Source of the DNA: Neopestalotiopsis rosae
Taxonomy: Eukaryota; Ascomycota; Sordariomycetes; Amphisphaeriales; Sporocadaceae
Direction: 5' to 3'
NCBI GenBank assembly: GCA_023078685.1
Contig: JALGAS010000009.1
Location: 2,542,001 to 2,606,000, forward strand
Length of the DNA stretch: 64,000 nucleotides
The notes under the pieces are model-generated. The model ran no database searches. It was not told the DNA's origin and saw only the letters and a list, made by a program, of their open reading frames with translations. This document shows positions 35,285 through 45,893 of the stretch, piece by piece (within the stretch, counting starts at the first letter, position 1; each line of letters opens with the position of its first letter). Made by a program: the position numbers and the translations under genes.

Positions 35285-36112
35285 ATGATATTTGATGTGA
35301 ACAATACAAGTTGTGCGTACTGTGATAAGTTACTTCCTGATCGTGCGTATGTTCGTGTCGCCGACTTTGTGCATCACGCTAAGGTACAAGGACAGACGCA
35401 GCAAGACTTTGTGTATGATGAGACAGTCATCCAAGTCAAGGGCAAACTCCAGGGTCTTTCGCTCTGGCTGAGATGCGAGTCTGTTGTCTTCTCCGATTTT
35501 ATTCGGTTCTGGCAGAATTTCCAGGGCCAGGTCCAGATCATCGCCCTAGATTTCGTCGAGCATATGAAAGAATGTCAGGTCATGATTGAGCTTGCAAGAC
35601 ACTCACACTATCCTCGTCAAGAAGTTGAAGGCCATGTTTATCATGCCCTCTTCTGTGCTTTTGCTCGTGGGTTGGGTCTTGAGAAGGAGATTCCGTCGGC
35701 AGAGCCGGAGGTAAGCACAAGTAGAGAAGCTCTCCGGATTCAAGCCGATGAACACATTCGTGCCGCACGAGAACTGCTGGAGCAATACCCATCAACTCAA
35801 GTATTGAAGGCAGATGTTGAGGCTGCAGAGACTGTGCTGCGTAATGGAGTGTTCTATACGTCAGTATCAACCAGTGAGATGAGGGCTGTGTACCAAGCCA
35901 TGGCAAGCGAGTTCCGCGGTACTGGCCACTGGTACACTTGCGAGAATGGCCATCCATTCACGGTAGGGGAATGTGGGATGCCGATGCAAGAGGCTCGGTG
36001 TCCAGAGTGTGGTGGCCCTGTTGGTGGGCGTAATCATAATCCTGCTACGGGAGTTCGACGGGCGCAGGAGATTGAAGCATTGGCGCATAGCGTCGAACAT
36101 TTTGAAATTTAA
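35285..36112 (+). CDS. RZ-type zinc finger protein resembling the C-terminus of ZNFX1/NFX1-type helicases
   Basis: 275 residues with ATG 35285, only 64 bp after the preceding stop. The C-terminus (GTGHWYTCENGHPFTVGECG, MPMQEARCPECGGPVGG) is an RZ finger, with the Cys-His-Cys-Cys ligands. Upstream, FVEHMKECQVMIELARHSHY and VFYTSVSTSEMRAVYQAMAS match the helical region preceding it in fungal NFX1-type helicase-finger proteins, which are normally >1500 residues. No helicase motifs or NFX1 fingers lie upstream; that space is the MYND gene. It is therefore either a truncated duplicate that kept an open frame or an independent short gene. RZ fingers of RNF213 and ZNFX1 act in immunity or RNA surveillance; function here is inferred only. 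Confidence 0.7.
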   Translation: MIFDVNNTSCAYCDKLLPDRAYVRVADFVHHAKVQGQTQQDFVYDETVIQVKGKLQGLSLWLRCESVVFSDFIRFWQNFQGQVQIIALDFVEHMKECQVMIELARHSHYPRQEVEGHVYHALFCAFARGLGLEKEIPSAEPEVSTSREALRIQADEHIRAARELLEQYPSTQVLKADVEAAETVLRNGVFYTSVSTSEMRAVYQAMASEFRGTGHWYTCENGHPFTVGECGMPMQEARCPECGGPVGGRNHNPATGVRRAQEIEALAHSVEHFEI

Positions 36113-36961
36113 ATGCGACTTAGAACAGAAGTAGTATTTCTTATCATGGTTGCTTACCCTTGACAAACTGTTTCCATAAATATTGCGTAAGCACATCCAC
36201 AACTGGCTCAGTACCTATCCCTTGCTGTCGGACAGAACGGAGATAATACTGATATGCGACAGTGAATGAGGATTGTACACCAAACTTAGAAGCTGTCCAA
36301 GCCACAGTTCAATTGTGCCGTGTCGACAGGTTGACGACATTGCGATCTACATAAGGCCATGAGAAGGAGCTGGGGACAATCGATCAGAATTTTGCAATTG
36401 GAGCCTATAATAAATTAAGACACTTGGCATAGAATAAAGTCTGTAACTCCTGCGCCCACTTATCTATCTAGAAATTTCCCTGCCCTGCGGCTCGTGTTCT
36501 TGCATCCTTTTGCCCTCGCCGGTCAAGGCAGTGGGACTGATAACGGTTTAGAAACGAAAAGAGCTCTTCGTCCATAACGTTACGGCTCGCCCACAATGTT
36601 GCGCAGTCTAAGAGAAGAGGATCTTGCAATCGCACAAGCGTCAATCTGCTCTCCTGAAGGGAATTACAAGAAACTTAGGAATAATGAATATGTAATGCTG
36701 CTGACGATTGCCTAGTCGTGCAGGCCTTGGTCGCGTCTGACTTAGCCATCTGTGTCCATCACTACTGTAGGCGCAGGAATAAGCGATCCTAATCCGGCTA
36801 GGGGAGTTCAAGAGGTGGGCTGTCCAATGAAAGCTGAGTACATCGATGGCCTGTGCAAGAGGCTTCAGTACTATGTACTACCCGCCAGGTCTGTGGTTGG
36901 CTTTGAAACTAGCTCGGCGAAACTTCTTTCGAAATTGGAGGGCATTACCGGAACAGGCATA
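36113..36961. other. Intergenic region
   Basis: No gene with support. A small ATG frame at 36752-36997 has no recognisable features. Confidence 0.4.
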
Positions 36962-37426
36962 TCAAGCCCTGCGTATATGATTTATTGTAGTCGCTAAGGG
37001 CGCTGCGTGAGATGATCTTGCCATGCTCGAAACTTGTACCTCAGTGCTAGTGCTACCTTCATCATGGGCAGAGCCGACATCGTATCGTGAAATCCAAATG
37101 TTGGCATTGGGCGGAGATGAAGTCCAGTTCCCGGGTTGAGTGCTTCCAAAGATAGAAGAATACCGTGATGCAATTGTCAGGTAGTTGTTTATCAAGTCGG
37201 CAGAGGACGAGTCAAGCGGTAAGGTTGCGATGCTGGATCTCCGAAGAGCTGTTGCACCTTTGTGGAAGAGTTCAACTGGCTGAAGAGGCCTCCGCGTCGA
37301 GTTTGAATCGCCGCTGACTGGATTTCCAAGGTTGCCTGTGGTATTTGTAGGGACTCGATCAATACTACGTTCGCAGAGAGCCTTATACACCAGCAGCATC
37401 ACGGCTACCATAGTCCTTTTTGCCAT
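36962..37426 (-). CDS. Hypothetical protein with N-terminal signal-anchor-like helix
   Basis: From ATG 37426 the frame encodes 154 residues: MAKRTMVAVMLLVYKALCER, a basic start plus a hydrophobic segment, then a polar Ser/Thr/Asn-rich region with PTNTTG and SNSTRR sequons. This is what a small secreted or single-pass protein looks like, but no family is recognised. The end may continue in another exon. Confidence 0.35.
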   Translation of the reverse strand: MAKRTMVAVMLLVYKALCERSIDRVPTNTTGNLGNPVSGDSNSTRRPLQPVELFHKGATALRRSSIATLPLDSSSADLINNYLTIASRYSSIFGSTQPGNWTSSPPNANIWISRYDVGSAHDEGSTSTEVQVSSMARSSHAAPLATTINHIRRA

Positions 37427-37986
37427 ATTGATGCTATACGGCGCTGACAGGCACGATTTAGGCTTGCGCTGTGGTATCGCTGGGAGGTATGGAACGCTCA
37501 AACGTGCGCATTGAAGAGTCGTTAAAGAGCCGGTTCTAGGGATTTACTCGCAAGTTGCGTTTCTGGTGCATTTATCCCGTGATATGTGGTAGCCGAGGAT
37601 CAAGAAATGGATCAATATTGTTTCTATGTACTACGTACGTATTCAAATGAAAGGCCCTGAAGTACATGATTGAGTGTCAGGTACCATATTAGGTACTGTA
37701 CTTGTATGATAGTGCTGGGCCACAACTTTTCGATCTCAGCAATCAAATTTGGACATATGATGAGCAAGTGTCCTCCGGAAACGGATTGAACTGCCATTTC
37801 TGCCATTTTCGGCAGCTCTGAATATTGACTTAACGCAGGAATTCTGGGAGAACGATCCATTGCGGATGTATTGAGATCTAAAAGTCGGGTTCTTTGGGGT
37901 TCGGCACGTTCGAGCATCTATATAGTGTATCATGTTCCTTGTCCAGACAGATTGCACTGTTACACTTACATACTGCACCGCCCTAC

Positions 37987-38298
37987 ATGTATTTGTCTAT
38001 TCCCACCGCCATACTAGCAGGTCAATTGCTGGCTGACGTATGGATCCATCGGAGACGACAGTGTGACGAAAGATCCCGACAGCTTGGAAGACTTCAGGCT
38101 ATCCAACCTCTCTATCCAGCTGACCTAGGCACAAACGACGATGGTGAAGAACCGCCGCAGATGAGGAAACAGGTCTTATCGGGGAGCTCACCTAGAGAAA
38201 CCTCCTATGTGGGGAAGAACACCAAAGACACCGAGAGCAGAAATCCACTCGTCAATGATCTGCAAAGCCGCCAGAGAGTTCACCGGTCTATACAGTGA
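37987..38298 (+). CDS. Hypothetical small ORF with N-terminal hydrophobic segment
   Basis: 103 codons starting MYLSIPTAILAGQLLADVWI and followed by a basic RRRQ stretch and a charged tail. The end reads through a GTGAGT that could be an intron donor (38294). No family recognised; low confidence that it is expressed. Confidence 0.28.
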   Translation: MYLSIPTAILAGQLLADVWIHRRRQCDERSRQLGRLQAIQPLYPADLGTNDDGEEPPQMRKQVLSGSSPRETSYVGKNTKDTESRNPLVNDLQSRQRVHRSIQ

Positions 38299-38437
38299 GT
38301 AACGAAAACGGCTTCCGCTTTTCCGGGGAAGAATTTACTTCCACACCAGCCAATTTTGGAGCTTTAGGCTGACACAGTCCCAGCTGACATTTGTGTGTGG
38401 GGCGGTACAAACCAGGTACAGAGACCATCAAAATTGG

Positions 38438-38550
38438 CTTCTTCTCTTGTCTTTGGGCACGGACGGTCCATATTTGGCGCTAACCGTTATGTACCTCAGT
38501 CAGACCCACCCAGTACTGTGATCAACGAGTACTTCGATTGGCCGAAAATG
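38438..38550 (+). repeat. Solo arm of the foldback element at 63341-63630
   Basis: The segment from CTTCTTCTCTTGTCTTTGGG through GTCCATATTTGGCGC to CGAGTACTTCGATTGGCC aligns with both arms of the inverted repeat near the window's end, at roughly 75-80% identity by eye. No inverted partner is present here. Confidence 0.65.
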
Positions 38551-38881
38551 GCTTTCACCCAAAGTATTTTTTGAGCTGACTAGTTATACATACTGTACAC
38601 TGTCCTGGACTAGAATATACGTAATATGGTTTTACAGTTCATACATAGTTCATGTTCTACGGGTGGACGCATTGTCAACTCTAAATGATAAAGCTACGAA
38701 GAAGCCAGATGTTGTGCACAACGCAGCAAAACGATGCTCTTTCTTTCCCTATGCAGAGCTGATTGTATACATAACAGGCTAGCGTGTTCCGTGGCGCAGT
38801 TTGATGCATAGCCCCACTCAGCTACAGACTAGCATATATAGAACGATTCCTCGAGGCCTAACTTAGTACTTTCTCACCACA

Positions 38882-39036
38882 AGCTGCATCCAACACACGC
38901 CGCATCCAACATACGCCGCAACCAACACCCTCTACAACCAACACCCTCTACAACCAACACCCTCTACAACCACCACCTCTACAACCACCACCTCTACAAC
39001 CACCACCTCTACAACCACCACCTCTACAACCACCAT
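38882..39036 (+). repeat. 15-16 bp minisatellite just upstream of an ATG
   Basis: About three units of a 16-mer (CAACACCCTCTACAAC) pass into about four units of a 15-mer (CACCACCTCTACAAC). It lies between a TATATATA-type box (38834) and the ATG at 39050, so it probably forms the 5' UTR. Its frame reads Thr/Ser codons if translation began upstream. Confidence 0.85.
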
Positions 39037-39049
39037 TCGAAAAGAGGAA

Positions 39050-39715
39050 ATGTCGGAGCAGAGTATAGCTACGCAATTGATGCTCTGTACCAAGGAAATC
39101 GGGGATGATCCATACATGTGCGTCGCCGACTTTCGACTAGAGCTTGAGGAGGCCCTCCCTGTGGCGAAACGCATGCTTCGGGTTCATCACGATCCTAAGT
39201 GTAAACTCCCCGACCCAAACAAGCACATGGAAAGCTGGAAAGACGAACGAGGCAGATGTATCAGGGAGGCCGACGAAGACGACTCTGAGTATGCAGAGAG
39301 ATACAGCCGCTGGAAACAATGGCCAAAGCGAAAAGCAAGACGACATGCAGACTGGCTTTATTGCGCTTTGGTTACTACTAGTGCGCTTCTATACCTCACA
39401 AACTGCCAGAGTAGAGGCTTAGTCTTGAAAGGCAAGACTGAAACTGGCCAGTATTACAGTTTCCACCCAAAACCCTTCTGCGAGTATATATGGATTTGCC
39501 TCAGCCAGGGATTAGGCACACGGGCATGGAAGAGGCAGCTAGAAGTCTCGACTGTATCGGAAGTTCAGGGTATAGTGGAGGCCACGATTGACAGATGGGA
39601 GCGCGGTGAGGATCTAGAAAACATGTTTCCGGTGCTCACCTTGGACGATTTACCGGCACCATATTGGCAAGAGGCCAAAGCCTTGATTGAAGCCAAAACT
39701 GCTTCTTATGTTTAA
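39050..39715 (+). CDS. Unrecognised 221-residue protein
   Basis: A single-exon ORF with ATG directly after the minisatellite. The protein is charged and Trp-rich (RYSRWKQWPKRKARRHADWL, PFCEYIWICLSQGLGTRAWK) and mostly helical in appearance. I do not recognise a family. Codon composition and the clear core promoter (TATATATAG at 38834) support a real gene. A short hydrophobic stretch (YCALVTTSALLYL) is too weak to call a membrane segment. Confidence 0.6.
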   Translation: MSEQSIATQLMLCTKEIGDDPYMCVADFRLELEEALPVAKRMLRVHHDPKCKLPDPNKHMESWKDERGRCIREADEDDSEYAERYSRWKQWPKRKARRHADWLYCALVTTSALLYLTNCQSRGLVLKGKTETGQYYSFHPKPFCEYIWICLSQGLGTRAWKRQLEVSTVSEVQGIVEATIDRWERGEDLENMFPVLTLDDLPAPYWQEAKALIEAKTASYV

Positions 39716-40242
39716 TGACAAGAAAACCTGGAACACTAGCTCCCTCACAGTTTTTGGGATATTGTTTAATTATGCTTTGAGAACATAAATTTGTCATTAT
39801 TGCTCTTACAGTATCAAGCGTTGCTATTCTCAAGCAAGGACGATGGAAATTCCATACCCAAAATTGGCAGTGAATAGACTCGATGAGACCGTCGGTATCA
39901 AAGCATTGGCGAATATGTGAAGTGATTTTAAGTAATGTTTTTACTGATTAAGAAAATGCTAAGACGACCGGGATCTGATCAAGTCTTATGACGGCCTGAA
40001 TGTCGAGTGGCGTGACCTATCCGATCGGGTTGCGTATCACAAACCGATCCGGCTGGAGATCATATTCAACTATGTGGACAGTCGGACAATGACGGGCCAC
40101 CAAGCCGCCAACGTGGAAGGACGTCTGCCACGAAAAGCATGCTTGCCAGAAGAAACAGACAAATAGAAGCTGAAGAGTTATCCGGTCAGCCATCGGTCTG
40201 GGTGCGTATCTACAACTTGATGCGATGTCCCGGATCACCTTG
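39716..40242. other. Intergenic region
   Basis: No gene with support. On the minus strand, 40017-40238 holds a short codon-like frame (VHIVEYDLQPDRFVIRNPIG) that could be a downstream piece of the neighbouring minus-strand gene. Confidence 0.35.
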
Positions 40243-40806
40243 TCACCTTGGACCGTATTGCTGGATAAGAAGCATTATAGGATGAAGTCGCATCATCTCA
40301 GGAGACTCATCACAGCTATTCAAGCGGGCCATGTGTTTGAAAAGCATGATGACATGCCCGAAGATAATCGTGAGCAGCTCTATGCCGAAGAGCAACAATA
40401 TTTGGAGGCGAACCGAGCGATGCGCAACACACATAGTGACGTTGGTGTCCTCAACATGACAGTTTCCGTACGATGCCAACTTCTTCGCAGCATATTTCTC
40501 CACTTTTGATTTCATTACGTCTGCCCAGTATGTCTCCAGCGTACAGGTCACATTTGACTCGGTGTCTTTGGGAAGTTTCTTGCCATTATGGCTTATCCTC
40601 CATTCGATGGAGTACGAGAGCCTCAGCTCGTTGTCGGGATCGTGGTCATCGGTACGTTCCAGGAGATCGTCAGTCGAGCCGTCAGAATTCTGGGAGAAAA
40701 GCGAAGCTGGTGTATTCGAGCATGACTCTACGGATTGACGCTGGAGAACTGATGGCCAGCCATTAACCTGGGTGAAGAAATCATCTTGAGAGCCAAAATC
40801 AGCCAT
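40243..40806 (-). CDS. Unrecognised protein, probably a partial gene model
   Basis: ATG 40806 opens a 187-codon frame. Residues ~1-125 look like protein: LSYSIEWRISHNGKKLPKDT, TYWADVMKSKVEKYAAKKLA. A YSIEWR-type opening followed by KDTE is something I associate with uncharacterised fungal proteins that are often duplicated near mobile DNA. After about residue 125 the translation becomes unnatural (LLLFGIELLTIIF), so an intron or a frameshift is likely near 40440. Confidence 0.45.
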   Translation of the reverse strand: MADFGSQDDFFTQVNGWPSVLQRQSVESCSNTPASLFSQNSDGSTDDLLERTDDHDPDNELRLSYSIEWRISHNGKKLPKDTESNVTCTLETYWADVMKSKVEKYAAKKLASYGNCHVEDTNVTMCVAHRSVRLQILLLFGIELLTIIFGHVIMLFKHMARLNSCDESPEMMRLHPIMLLIQQYGPR

Positions 40807-43126
40807 TATTGCAAAGTCGTGTTGCCACAGCGTGCAGTCAAATCGCGCTCACAGCAACAGATCCAGAATGTGAAGATTAGATCTGTACTCACTTTTCCCT
40901 TAACGTGCAGAACAAGCACAAGAACCTTCCAGAAACGTGTTATTTGCGTTCAATTCGATCCAAAACAGGATGCAAACAACCTTTCTGGCAGATCCAAAAA
41001 CGGCGTTTTTAGATGTAGCAAACAAAGCATCGACACTAAGCCAAAAACGTGTACAGCTTGGGCGGGAAGGGATGCGTTCTTCGCCAAGGCTCAGGCGACA
41101 GAGGTGCTGTAGAAGTTGTGCGCGATCATTGATGCTCGATTAAACATGATGTGTTGATCTCATTCAGGACATCGTGACTTTCGAGATATGTATAGAGTAA
41201 CTGACATGCCAAACACAGGTAATGTTTTGCAGATGATACGATTGTGAACGCTTGCTTTATAGGCCATGAAGTGCATCGGTAGCAATTTAGATGAGCTGTA
41301 AGCAATTGATCGTTAAGTATTCTGTTACTGACTGGTCATGGTGCGTTCTGAAATTCTCTGCTATGCTACAGTATGATTGTCAGCGTCAGCGAGTTTGGAT
41401 GATTATATATTTGAGTTGGTAGTTCCATGTATACAGTAAGTCAGCAAATCACAACACTGTGTCAGCGCCAAAAATGGACATGTTAGAAAACATTCCAGTC
41501 AAAGAATGCGGAAGCCGATTTCGGTACTCACTGTATTTAAAGATAAGAATTGAAAAGAAAAGGGAAACAAAAGAGAGGGTGGGGAGTGGTGAGACGGATG
41601 TGAGAAGTCGACACGATACAGTACAGAAAGGCGGAAGCCGATTTCGTTGCAGACCATATGGCTATGATGCCGTTTCACCCGTTGCAGCTACCGCCACAGG
41701 ATCCGGAATCATGTACTGGCCACCTTTGCAGATGTCCACCGGAAAGCCGCAGAAGAACTACGAAGGACGAGTAGTGACAGAATCCGAGTTACCTTTTTCA
41801 TGTTTCTTGGAAAATACCTCTGAAACCCGCTCAACCATGATACTTCCCAGGGGAACCCTGATGGTTAATGTGCTCTCACACTAGCATCAGCAATCAAGAC
41901 AGAGGTCAGTCGTGTATTCAAACGGAAATAAGTTGAGCCGATTGCTCGCGGAACTCATGTATAAATATGTCATCGCAGCATTTGTCTTCCATTGCCTTTC
42001 GGTGCTTCCTTTTCTACACACATGAAGCCCTCTCCATCAGGCCTTCCATGCCCTGATCCTGATCTCGAGCAATACTGTTACGCCAGATGGAGTATCCGTC
42101 CGATATGTCTCTCGTCACCATCAACTGTTACAAGCAAGGCAATGACCAGATATTGCTCATTCCTCTGTGGTCATCTCCTGAGAATCTCCAAGCCACCCCT
42201 TCTCGTGCCAGCGAGCCTCCACAAAATATCGATCACTCAAGACGAAAGCGAGACTTCTGTGACGTGATCCCGACATCATGGCTTACATCGAACAGGAAAA
42301 TACAACGAACCAAACAGCCAAATATGGACTGTAACAACGATCTGTCAATGACCAATCCGGGAGAATGTATAGAGAGCAGAGCCGAGAAACACGTCCTTGC
42401 ATCACCCATTTGTTTCCAGCTTCAGGAGAAGATAGCTGTCAACTCGCTTGATAATAACAAAGGTAGAACAAGAGGGGAGTGTACACTGAAGAGAAAGGGA
42501 ACCTTGTTGTGTCAAAGTATTTCGCTGGAGCTGGCAAAAGTGGTAGAAGCTGAAGGAATCCTACATTCTCATTAGCCACCTGTCACACCTAAGAGGAACT
42601 CACAACATGGAGAAGACGTGCTTCCTCCCAAATAGCGGGGCTGCTTAGAGAGTTGCTAAAGAAAGGGTGTGAGGCTTTCGCTCCGGAACGTGGCAGTAGC
42701 TATGCGTCCACTCTCTGAGGAAATCAAGCTTTACTGCATCCAGGATATCAGATTCCTACCACGGCTGTGGTTGCATTATGACAAACTGCTTGGGAGCTAG
42801 GAAGGAGAGAAAACACTTGCCTTCTCTTCGCAAAGGATTACAGAATCCCAGTCTCGGGACTATAAGCTTCATGGGAGGCGAAAGGTTTTGATTCCCAGTG
42901 ATTGGGTAGTGTAGTAATCATGATTAAATCCAGTCTGGGATCAATCGAACGATTTCATTTTGCAATTGCTGATTCGTACTATCCAGAAGTGTATTTGGTA
43001 ACATTTGAACCGATGACCTATCTTCTTATAGAACTTTTGATGTGCCAAGGCGGACCTCAACTTGACATAAATGTGTCTCGTCTTTATCAAACCACACAAC
43101 CAGCCGAGGACGCCAAGAACTTGCCG
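40807..43126. other. Repeat-rich intergenic region
   Basis: Contains a segment (40940-41045) similar to 45912-46020, a segment (41325-41412) similar to 60765-60845, and a piece of the array spacer (about 41540-41680). A TATAAATA box at 41959 precedes weak overlapping ATG frames at 42022 and 42087-42575; the latter encodes 162 unrecognised residues and may be a gene. Confidence 0.4.
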
Positions 43127-43510
43127 TCATTCGTGGGTGACGAAGCCCTTGTGCCCCTCGAGCGTTTTCTGCCTCTCGCCCGTCGCCGCCGACCAGAGGA
43201 TCACGGTCTTATCGCGCGACGCCGAGGCGATCCGCTGGCCGTCCGGCGAGAACGCCACCGAGCTGACGTAGTCCTTGTGCCCCTCGAGCGTCCTCTGTCG
43301 CTGACCCCAGAATAATGGCATTTGTGGCTCTAAATCGATATACCTCGAGAAATTTTCCTGGTATAAACTGCGAATAATACTTCGAGTTGGGGAAAATACT
43401 AAGGCTGAAGAGTAAGTCTGGAGCGGGGCATTCGGACTGTTTGTCCCCATCGCTTGAATAAACCGCACTGAGTCGGACAAGAAGTTATTGATATTTTGAC
43501 AGTCTTCTGG
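43127..43510 (-). pseudogene. STAND/NLR (NACHT-WD40) relic: linker plus 1.5 WD40 repeats
   Basis: The frame opens after a TTAG acceptor-like site near 43510. It contains the linker region found between NACHT and WD40 domains of fungal NLRs ([11 protein letters not shown], then [20 protein letters not shown]). It continues into one full WD40 unit ([26 protein letters not shown]) and the start of a second, ending abruptly in THE-stop. No NACHT domain or further repeats remain. The two WD units share a near-identical CTCGAGCG-type segment ~120 bp apart. Confidence 0.8.
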
Positions 43511-43698
43511 CTAATTTTCTTTTAGTTGTTGTTCTTGCGCCCTGATAATCATTGGCAAGATGGGTGGCCGACGTTAGTCGAATATAATCAAATGTCAGAC
43601 CTACCCGTTACTGATCTGACCACTCTCTAGATAATGTCGCCACACGTTTTCTACTACCAGTTTTATCCTCGCCCGTTTCTGTTGGTATCAACGACATC

Positions 43699-43781
43699 AT
43701 GGACACTTCCCCTCTGTCTCATAAGGGGCTACCCTCGACTGAGATCACTTCCTCCAAGCCCGATAACCCTCCCGCAGATTA

Positions 43782-43816
<35 letters not shown>

Positions 43817-44967
43817 TGATGCTACAGACTTCCGTTGATAGTCTCTGGACCTCAAGTCACTCTTACAATACAAGGCAACGTCTTGTCCTCCGCTCATTTT
43901 CTTCGACCTGCACAAAACTTCACTTCGCCAATGCATTGGCAAACAGCCTGGATCCGGCCGCTGAGTCTGCGGTCTTTCGCTTCAGCTCAGCAGCGAACCT
44001 GCCATTGGCCGAGTGCTTCCAAAAGTCGCCGTTACAGAAGCGACCTTTTTTTGCCAACAGTCCTTCGCTCAGTGTTCCCAGATATCGCCGTCGAAGATCT
44101 CTGCATGCTGGTCTGACGGGTATAGGAGAATCCTGCAAAAGCCCTCTATTCTCACATACCAAATGGCTACCGAAACCTCTCCAACGACCTCGGCGCCAAC
44201 ACCGCCGCTCCCTAAGTCTATTTGAGAACCTTGACAAAGTCGTGCCATCCCGAACAAACAGTCCCGGTCCACAGAGGACATTCCAATCGATAATGAACAG
44301 GGAGGATGTCCAAAATCCCATGCTGCCTCACTTTTATCCCGAAGGCGAGAACGAGACAATCCCCAGGATATCCCAAGAAACCTTTCTTGACGTCTTGCAG
44401 GGTAGATTCGAGGACCAGTATACACAACGCATTGTCATCGATTGCCGATTCGAATACGAATATGAGGGCGGTCACATTGATGGTGCAGTCAACTATTATG
44501 ACAAAGAACTTCTTATGGGACATCTGTTTGGGACTCCCATGGACGGCAAGGTCCTGCTTATCCTTCACTGCGAGTACTCTGCTCACCGGGCTCCCATGAT
44601 GGCCCGGTTTATCCGGTCCAAAGATAGGGCCATCAATGCCGAGTACTACCCGAGACTGAGTTACCCCGAAATCTACATTCTAGATGGTGGCTACAGCGAG
44701 TTCTTCAAACAACACCGCCACCGATGCTGCCCTCAATCATACGTGGAAATGAATGATAAAAAACACGTCGCCACATGTGAGCGCGAAATGGGCAAGCTGC
44801 AGCGAAATCGAAACGGCCTGGGCAGAGCCAAGACATTCACATTCGGTCCACGCGAATCTTTTGGGGGAGCATCTCCGACTGTCCCTGGCCGAAATAGCTT
44901 GCGAGATAGCAAGTCTCTCAACCCCGGTGTCGGTCGTTCGTTCAACCGCCGTGCCGCATCATATTGA
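43699..44967 (+). CDS. Cdc25-type M-phase inducer phosphatase
   Basis: 422 residues. The rhodanese/Cdc25 domain (~226-345) has DCRFEYEYEGGHIDGAV (248-264) and the active-site loop HCEYSAHRAP (290-299) with catalytic Cys291 and Arg297. After it come YPEIYILDGGYSEFFKQH and SYVEMND, as in fungal NimT/Cdc25. The enzyme removes the inhibitory Tyr phosphate from Cdk1 to allow mitosis. The N-terminus is basic, regulatory-looking and carries ten Asp in a row (29-38) from a GAC repeat. It is shorter than the Aspergillus NimT I recall (~550 residues), mainly in the N-terminus, so an upstream exon or an extra shortened paralogue are both possible. No catalytic residue is missing. Confidence 0.88.
43782..43813. 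repeat. GAC trinucleotide run encoding poly-Asp
   Basis: Ten GAC/GAT codons in the Cdc25 reading frame. Confidence 0.85.
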
Positions 44968-45557
44968 GGATTGCAAACCTTAATAGACCTCGTTCACCCA
45001 GGTGTGCCATGATAGATATTATACAATGAATGGTTACAGAGTCCTATGGATAACGTATATGTGCCATGCTTGTCTGCATGGCCAACGAGACACATTAAGT
45101 ACTAGCCCACGATTACGGGCGTGCTCCTTCGCACACTTCAGAGACTCGCAAGGGACAATATGAGAGCAGAGAGCAAGCGCTTCATGCTCCAGCCCAAGCT
45201 CTGCGCAGTTGTACTCCATATGTCATATAGTATCAATCAACTAGAGGAACGACTCGTGACTTGAGTGGCTGCTGTATATGTACGAGCGATGTCAGGAAAA
45301 TAAACCGATACCTGAGCAAATGCCACGATCTCCATCATGTCAACTTATCTTCGAGGAGAAGTGGTGGAAAGTATGGTAATTACGAAAATCAGTTTGGGCG
45401 GCCGGAAGTCGAAGATCTATTGCCAGCTCTTGGGATGAAGAACGGGGGCTAGCTGCCGCATCCTATTTACCCCGCCTTTCGATCAATATAATGGTTAGAT
45501 GCTCCGGTGCATCGAGACGGTCACTCTATTGTCTTCTCATCTATGACAATCTGCATA
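44968..45557. other. Intergenic region
   Basis: No gene or repeat recognised. Confidence 0.4.
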
Positions 45558-45893
45558 ATGTCATCCAAGCCCGACGACGCCATTGCTGATGCGCATCAGC
45601 GCGAATCATTTTCGGCAGCGCTGGGTAGGACGGCTGCGGACCGCGGCAGTGCGGCGGATCATGACTCCGCAAGGACTCAGGCCCGTCCGCAGCGGTTCCG
45701 CCAGCGCTACGAGGGCGCACTAGCCGTTAACCTAGCTACGTTCCTGCTCCCAGTGCTCTACGGAACGCTTTCCAAGCTCTGGGTGGCTCGCATTGATGCT
45801 ACGTTGGTAGTGACGACGGACGTTTATACATACTGTGCAGCAAAATACACAATGGCCATCTGGAAAATGTCGTATTGGCCCCTGATTGCATAG
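45558..45893 (+). pseudogene. Truncated N-terminus of a multi-pass membrane transporter-like protein
   Basis: From ATG 45558: a hydrophilic, Ala/Arg-rich start, then [20 protein letters not shown] and [12 protein letters not shown]. This recalls the first membrane helix of fungal proteins with a MATE-like fold (memory of the family, moderate certainty). After VYTY (about 45835) the reading becomes unnatural and stops at 45893, next to a dispersed repeat at 45912. The remaining ~10 helices are absent, so it is a truncated copy. Confidence 0.45.

Noticed and set aside
38882..39030. Possible CRISPR array
   Set aside because: Units are 15-16 bp with no unique spacers; this is a tandem minisatellite in a eukaryotic context.
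42902..43315. Plus-strand ORF of 137 codons
   Set aside because: Its second half is antisense of the WD40 relic; the Arg/Pro-rich translation is typical of a shadow frame.
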